Positions 57,246 through 64,000 of a stretch of DNA of 64,000 bases are shown here, piece by piece (the stretch's first letter is position 1; each line of letters starts with the position of its first letter). The stretch comes from Hymenolepis diminuta (taxonomy: Eukaryota > Platyhelminthes > Cestoda > Cyclophyllidea > Hymenolepididae): NCBI GenBank assembly GCA_900708905.1, contig CAADRB010000008.1, positions 4,121,148 to 4,185,147 of the forward strand. The letters are read 5' to 3'. A program made the translations under genes and the position numbers. The notes beneath the pieces were generated by a model that saw nothing but the letters and a program-made list of their open reading frames with translations, was not told the DNA's origin and did not search any database.

Positions 57246-60200
57246 AATCAGCGCAACGTAATGGCCAGCGGCACCATTTAAATAAGGATAAAGATGCTGT
57301 AGAATTAGAATTCCACACCAAGATTATTCCATGATGCTATATTCTGCCGGAACTGGATTTAATAAAGCTTTCATAGTTGGATTTTGAAGTTAGCCGGCTT
57401 CTGGATCCGCCGTGAACTCCCGAGTCGAAACATGTATTTAAGGATGTCTTCATGACGTATGTAGAAAGTCTTTAATTAGCGCACTTCGCTTTAAACTCCT
57501 CTATCCCCAAATATTATTAAAATCCAGTTCATATAGTATTCGCTCAGTGGTAAATGAGATAGCACAACTGATCGCTAGTACGCCTAGTAGATAAGGGGAA
57601 CATGGTTCCGGCGCTAATTAGTTAACTTCAAGAATTCCTCCTTTTGTTTAAAAACTCTCACTTATTTAGTTGGAAATACACTTGAATAAATTTATATTTC
57701 ATCGAAAAGGACAATGAATTTCAACTGTAATTCTTTTAAATCTCTTTTTTCTTTTATTCATTTTACCAATACACTATTGTATAGCTTCAAGTACTGATGG
57801 AAAATTTCAATTTCAAATTACTGTTTTGACTAATTTACTGCGTTCCCAACACACCCGTTCGGTAAGATTTCTGAACATTATTTTTAGAGTATGTTTTAAT
57901 GAAATTTACAAAGAGTCATGCCCTACATTCATTGGATGCCTATCGCCATGAACTTACCGGTCTTAACCTGTTTCCTGACTTTTCCCTAGGTATCACCAAT
58001 GCTTTAGTCTAAATTATCATATTCTTCCTTTTAATTATCGACTGCGTTTTGATCTCGACTCTTTAATTTTATCACAATTCTGGTTCATTGACTATAAGGC
58101 TATCTCCTCTTCTAGGTAAGGCATCCTGCTCTCTTCTGATGGTGACAAGGTTTGTAATTTAGCTTGTTTTCTCCTTCCTATACTGGTCTCTCTTTGAGAC
58201 AGAGTATAATCCCCACTATAGTTTAATATATACAAACGTGTTCGATCACGTATTTTGTCTAAATAGAGTGAGGAACATAGAGTTTAATAACTAATAGGCC
58301 AAACTGTTAAGGAGAATGAAGATGAGAACTAACAATTAATGATCGTTATTCTCATGTAACTAATAGAGCATACTTTAATAATGCTTTATCTCTGTTTCTC
58401 TTGGTGTGAAAATAACGCTGGAGATTACGGCTGACTGCATTAAATTTTTATTCAATTGCTAGGGGAGGTCAACTTTATCTTTAGAGAAGAAAGGAGCAAT
58501 TCCTTCTTTATGTAGCGGTTTGGAAATTTCAATAATTCTTGAACATGGACATTCATGAGTCTACGAACTGAAGGGGACTGTGATGTCTTAGGAAGTAGCA
58601 TAACAGAATATTCCTGTGAAAATGACAGAATAGGATAAATTCTATCTCCTTTGATAGTATTGTTGAATTTTGCAATTCTATCCTTATTTAAGTTGATTAC
58701 AACATCACCTGAAGAATTTTTTCCCTACTAAATTTCACTCATCACATTCTTTGTCATCCGGTTTCAAAACACTTTATTTTTATCTAGTCTGTCATCAATC
58801 ATCAGTCATATTCCCCTCTGTTTCCCAACCTTATTTCCTCTCTACCAAAGCGTTGTATACAACACATCATATTGCAATTTGGGGGCCTTGAGTCCTAATG
58901 TATTCACTCCTTTGTAATTCTGCCAGATGAGTATTTCTAAGCTTACAGCAACTAAATTTCCTCTCAAAGGGAAGTCAAAATGGCCCTAATCTACGTATTG
59001 TGATACAGTCTTTTTTACAAGCATGATAGCGATTGCCTGTCATTAGAAGATCGATATCAAATTTCATGCTCGAGATTCTTCAACTGAGTTATTTTAGTGG
59101 GTAGATATAAACGATATCGATAGTAATAAAACGGTGATAAGAGAGAATGACGCTTTTTGATTGGTGGCAGAGAGATAGGTGAAGTGTCATTCATTATATT
59201 TATGGTGGTCATTGAACCGATAAGTGTCGTATCCTGTCTTTCATTTAGGACACGGAGTATATCCTGGAGAGTTATTAATGAGTTGTCAGTTAAAATTACG
59301 TGAGCCAAACCCCAAGACACGGCCCTTTTTGTACTTTAATTGAATCAGGGTATTCACTTACTATTAAGTCTGCCTTGGGGGTACAATGGGGCTGACAATT
59401 TAGCACCATGGGATAATTTGGCGTTGAACCATTCTAGGTTTTATGATTAGTAGAAGCAGTTGAAAGCTCTGTTCTTGTACGATAGTTAAATATTTATTGG
59501 TTAATGTAGATAGAGCCGTTCTGATCTGCTTTTGCATAGCTAAACTTTGTATATACCATGCTGAAAGATATTTATTTAACCCAATTTTTCCCGCTTTGTA
59601 TTAATGATCCTTGAATGAGTATATATTTGATGGGATTTTACGCATGATTCCAACACATCCACCTGCTCCTGTGACTCAGAGTATATGAAATAATAGAAGA
59701 GCTAAATAGGAGAGCGCGGTAACATACACCTTAGTAACATATCAAGCGGAAGTCGGTGATGCCGACTTGAAAACAGGCCATGGTGTTTTGAGCATTTTGG
59801 GTCGTTAGCGTAGTTTGAGAACATAAATTTTGAAGATTGCAATGATTTATCGTGACCACTCCAACCAAATATTAAATAAAAGACTAATTTAAAACGGATG
59901 AATTGCCTCAGACACATAAATAATACTAAACAAAGGATTCAAAATTTAAAGTTAAATACTAATAATACAAATAAATTTGAATTTTTATTTCCTCATTCGC
60001 TAGTAATCTTGAGGTAATTATGTTTCCGGATAAATGAAGCACAGAGTCGGCATGTTTTATAGCCAGCCACATGTTTTACTTTTGAAATGTGCTGGAGCTT
60101 CTACTAGTCGGGACTAGTTTATGTGCTGGACAAGAGAGAGTTATCCTAATGCGACCTTAGTATACATAGCTCAGGAGTTCTCAACAGGATACTGGGTCAA

Positions 60201-61421
60201 CCACTTTTGCAGAGCAGCGTAACTTCGATATGATAGAGCATTTCAAATGTCTATGTGGAAAACAAAACTAGAGCCTATTAATTCAGTATCTATGACTTAA
60301 ACACCCCCTTGCGATGGAAATAGCTAGCCACACTTGTTAATGACAGCCAATATGAGGGACGAGAAAATGCGAGCTTCCACTGAAAAAAGCGAAGCTGCAT
60401 TTATTTACTCCGGTTGTATGTCGTTCATCAAACTAAAAAAGGACTTGAAAGTAAATATGTGTATAATGCAATTGTGTTTAGTTTAAAACCAGTCTATTTT
60501 ACAGAGGAATATATTTTGCGGGGCCGTTTAACATTTTTAATCAAATGAAATAATAAAAGCGGAGGAAAGTGGAAATACTATAATTATCTTCAATTAAGGA
60601 CGTTTTATCATTAATTTTGTTGTTAGGCTGCGATTTGAAAGGAAGAACAAACATCCCCGTTTTATCCATAGTCTTATCATGGAACGCCTATCTCATAATT
60701 GAATACGTTAGTAGGCAGGAGTTTGTCTCTGTCTGTATGATTACAATTAAATGTGTTACTAAAATGGTATTAACTTTTCATATCCAGTCATTTTTTGATG
60801 TTTCGCAATTTATTTATTGAGTGCGTTTAAAGAGAAGATAGGATTTAAACATGGGGTACTGAGGGAGATGAGAAAGACAATTTAAGGATATTTGTATTGG
60901 AACCAAAATTTTTTCATAACTCCGGTTACGGCTAGAACCTCATTGCGCTTGGAACTTTATTCCTTGAGATTTTGGGAGTATTTGGCTGAATTTCAGTCGT
61001 CAGCATAACTGGATGAAAAATTACTAAATACTAGTTTTCAAGTACGAAGATTTGTGTCTTTTGAGATTTTCTTAACCTCACTCAGTTCAAATTTGTCCTT
61101 TGCAAATAATATTATGAATTTCACAAATTGTAAAAAATTGAATGAAGACCGCGCTCTCATCTTAAGTTTATATGAACGCCAGCTTAAATATACACGTAAG
61201 AATTTTCTCTGTTGGTAACTATAATCCGATAGAATAAGCTTACCCGAAATTAACATACCATAATTCACATCGAGAAGCCTAATACTTAGTAAATGAAGTT
61301 TAAAATTAGGAGATAGAAAATCATCAGTTGATGCAATAAGCGTTGCAGTTAATGTTATAAAAATGTTGCATATATATCATAATTTTTGAATGGTGGATTC
61401 ACTTGAAATATTTTAGGGGTT

Positions 61422-61616
61422 TTAAGGAACATTCCGTAGGAAGGTTTTGTTGATTGCTAGGTGGATTTCAGGAGTTACAACATTTCCAAGCGATAGGAGG
61501 CTAAAAGTATCCAAGGTGATGTCTAGAGGATCCGTTTCAAGTTTTAATGAATTTGATGCGTACCGGGGACGGAGGTGGTTCTGATGATTGCGTATTTCAG
61601 GACTGTGGATGTTCAT
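61422..61616 (-). CDS. Small ATG-initiated frame, 64 aa, unknown
   Basis: True ATG start (MNIHSPEIRNHQNHLRPRYA), 64 residues ending LRNVP and TAA. It has more varied codons and higher GC than the surrounding DNA. No signal peptide, membrane segment or known motif is visible, and no obvious splice sites bound it. It may be a small protein, an exon or repeat-element relic, or chance. Confidence 0.15.
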   Translation of the reverse strand: MNIHSPEIRNHQNHLRPRYASNSLKLETDPLDITLDTFSLLSLGNVVTPEIHLAINKTFLRNVP

Positions 61617-64000
61617 TATCTATTATCACAACAAGATTCAGAAGTTGGAAAGTATAGATAATGTCCATCTTTCCTGCTGAATTTCATTTGTGAGTTTTTA
61701 ACAAACACAGCATACAATATGCTAAGCGGGTGCAAAGCCACAAAAGAAAAGATGTACCTTGAAGAATGAAGAGAGGGATTTGGTCAGGATAACTACTTCT
61801 CATATCCGCCAGAAGAACATATGCTGCTCCTTTTCTAAACGTAATTTGAGGATGCTACCACAGAGTAAGATTTCATCAGGAAGAACAATTTCCGATATGT
61901 GGCGTTTTAACCAGCTTTGTCTCTTATTAATTTTAAGGCAACTGCTAGCCTAACACTGGAAGTCCTTGTTGATCAGTGTGCATGTGGAATAGTTATTCTT
62001 TAGATAGTACACAAGTATTGTTTTCCTCTTCGCGAAAATCACGTGCAGTTAGCAGCTCTACACTTCACCGTTTTCGCTCGGATTCTCTTTGAGCTATTAG
62101 AAACAGCAACTGACGTTGTTGGACATTTCAGTGATTACAGCCTAGTCGAAGTTCTTCTTGGAGTTTTAATCAATTTGCCTTAGTTGTGACTATGTGCAAG
62201 CCTTCATTTAGGCATTACTTATACTCTGGTGACTTAAAAGAACCTTTGAAATAAGAGAACTGGGGAAACCTTACGTTGCATTTTGGTTACTATTTGTAGT
62301 AATATTTTGATCATTTGAGAGTTACTGTCTTGTTAGAATTAAATATATTTATTAATTTATGCTGCTTAGCCTTATTTTATGAAAACAAATCCTTATTAGA
62401 AACTCATTTCGTAAATTCAGCTGTCCTCAAATTAATCTCGTGCTAACATTGTATTCGAATATGGACTTGCTTTCCTTTGCATGCTTCAACATAGACTATC
62501 TCTGAAATCGTTTGATTGTGTCTTGTTTATCTTCACACGTTTCAATATCGAATTTGCATCCCAAATCTGTTCATTTAACAGGTTTACTGCCATTCTTCTA
62601 GCGAATTTATTCTGATATCTGACTTTCTTCGAGGTGGTTTTCAATTCCGTCATGTGTGAAAGATGGTTTTTTGTGGGCGATCTACTTCAACGGCTAAATT
62701 TCGTCCAATCAATCGAGACTTAAAAGATCCAAGACAGACTGATTTCTTACGAAGCGCACTCAATTACCTCCATATCCGGAGAAGTTCCTACAAAATGACC
62801 TCTTATTATACGTTTACCTCCAGAATATATTTTTCAATTTTGAATCTTTGATGAACCATACCCGTCTGGTTCATCTCAACTGATATGGTAGAAGAGAAAG
62901 GAAGGAAATAGTGCATCAAACTAAGCCGAATTTTAAAAAGGGGGGTGTCACTCAGAAAGTTATGATCAGTCAGGTGACGAAACCAATAGCCAGCTCGAAT
63001 AAAATATGGAACGGAATAAAAATCCGCAGTTAAATCCCCACGTGTTACAAAAAAGAGCATGAAGAAGGAAAAGAAAAGGAGGCAGCATCTTGAACTAGTT
63101 CCTTTCCATAGAAAATGCCCCACTTTAGTCCCCAATGGGACATCTATTAGTTGTTTAAAGCAGTTCTAGAGCAACCTTAGTTTAGAAGGTATTGTTAAAA
63201 TCGTGAGGATGGGCAGCAAATCACACTCTTTCCCTAAGTCAACGAAGATAAGCACTGTTCCGCAATGCCGGTCGATAGCTTCCTAAACTGCCGTTCTCAC
63301 AGCAGGAATTGTCTGTTTGGTGAACAAAACGCATGTTAAGCATTTGAGTTTCGTTCAATTACATGTAGATTAAGCCCTACACACACTATCGATGAAAAGC
63401 ATTTCCTCATTGTGTCAAGAAGGAGAAGAAGAAGAATACTTTGGCAGTTATCTGAGCCAGTCCTCACCTTCCTACCCTTGTAAATACCGACTGCTTCGGT
63501 GTCTAATCAGGATCGCAATAGAGGGATTCTATTCCGTCTACAATCATTAAGGAATTTCATTACACAAGTATCCACTGATGGTCTACTCCACTTAGCACTC
63601 TATTAAGTGAAGCCATTGGCTTCAGAACCTCTCGAGGCTTTCTATATTGTTTTTGGTCCCTTTGGTTCGTCTAGTGTTAGAATTTTGTATTTAGGCAGTT
63701 CTTTAATGTTTAAGGTTGCATCAGATTGTACTGGCCGATAACTAAATAGTTAAGTATAATTTTTCGTCAGAGAACTGGAACCAATGAGAAATTTGTTTCG
63801 TTTAGAATTAGAGCATTTTCAAGAAGTTGTCAGCAGTGCTTTTCGAACTAAGTTGTAGGCTTTTCTGGATTCATTACTAATCAACAATTCCGGAACTTTT
63901 GCCAAATTTTCTTCCTGCATTAAATGCAAGTTCACTTTATTTCAACACCTTGAAGGATAACTCTCTATGCATTTTCCAGAATTACCTTTTATTCGCATTC

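Larger units (their letters stand above)
50039..64000. other. AT-rich region without a recognised gene
   Basis: No frame shows a known domain. Signals listed separately are a weak TATA unit at 53128-53160, palindromes at 53402-53462, a GC-richer CCAAT island at 54330-54560, SINE-like box B sequences at 56735-56810 and 57186-57245, and a small frame at 61422-61616. If the 50-kb promoter is real, this may be intron of that gene. Confidence 0.5.

Noticed and set aside
59057..59320. 87-codon minus-strand ORF
   Set aside because: GTG start, no motif, no neighbouring exon signals.
62806..63135. 109-codon minus-strand ORF with a hydrophobic stretch
   Set aside because: The start is TTG, the hydrophobic segment comes from T-rich antisense composition, and no splice or promoter context supports it.

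Overview
The window is eukaryotic (metazoan) genomic DNA. It is AT-rich, intron-bearing and gene-poor, with two assembly gaps (N runs at 24782-24926 and 39614-39631). Two genes are well supported; both were assembled by hand from splice sites and phase, because most of their exons are short. The very short introns (75 and 68 nt) beside multi-kilobase ones, a single very divergent CRTC and the overall base composition make me favour a flatworm (Platyhelminthes, possibly a cestode or trematode). That is inference; no species-diagnostic sequence was seen.

Layout. 1-11375: no convincing gene, mainly old degenerate interspersed repeats. 11376-12630: a complete but dead mariner element with inverted termini, a TA target duplication and a broken transposase on the minus strand. 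14283-17248 (+): a Wnt gene, best matched to Wnt1, with CCAAT/TATA promoter, signal peptide and five exons giving 523 residues. 17249-20696: spacer between two convergent genes. 20697-44750 (-): a CREB-regulated transcription coactivator (CRTC/TORC) spread over 24 kb, with N-terminal CREB-binding helix, SIK/AMPK-type phosphosite and C-terminal activation domain. Its introns hold dispersed repeats, a degenerate tandem array of about 180-210 bp units, a tRNA-like SINE candidate and two GC/CpG-richer promoter-like islands. 44751-64000: AT-rich DNA with no recognised gene. It contains a coding-like relic on the minus strand (45734-46140), a strong TATA+Inr+splice-donor unit at 49935-50038, perfect palindromes and SINE-like box-B sequences.

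Functionally, Wnt1 is a secreted, lipid-modified patterning ligand, whereas CRTC is an intracellular cAMP/kinase-controlled coactivator of CREB. Nothing in the sequence shows that the two neighbours are functionally linked. No clearly new multi-gene system was found. The observations most worth following are the phase break before CRTC exon 4 (missing microexon, or alternative or trans-spliced isoform), the antisense-oriented promoter island in CRTC intron 1, and the orphan promoter/first exon near 50 kb.
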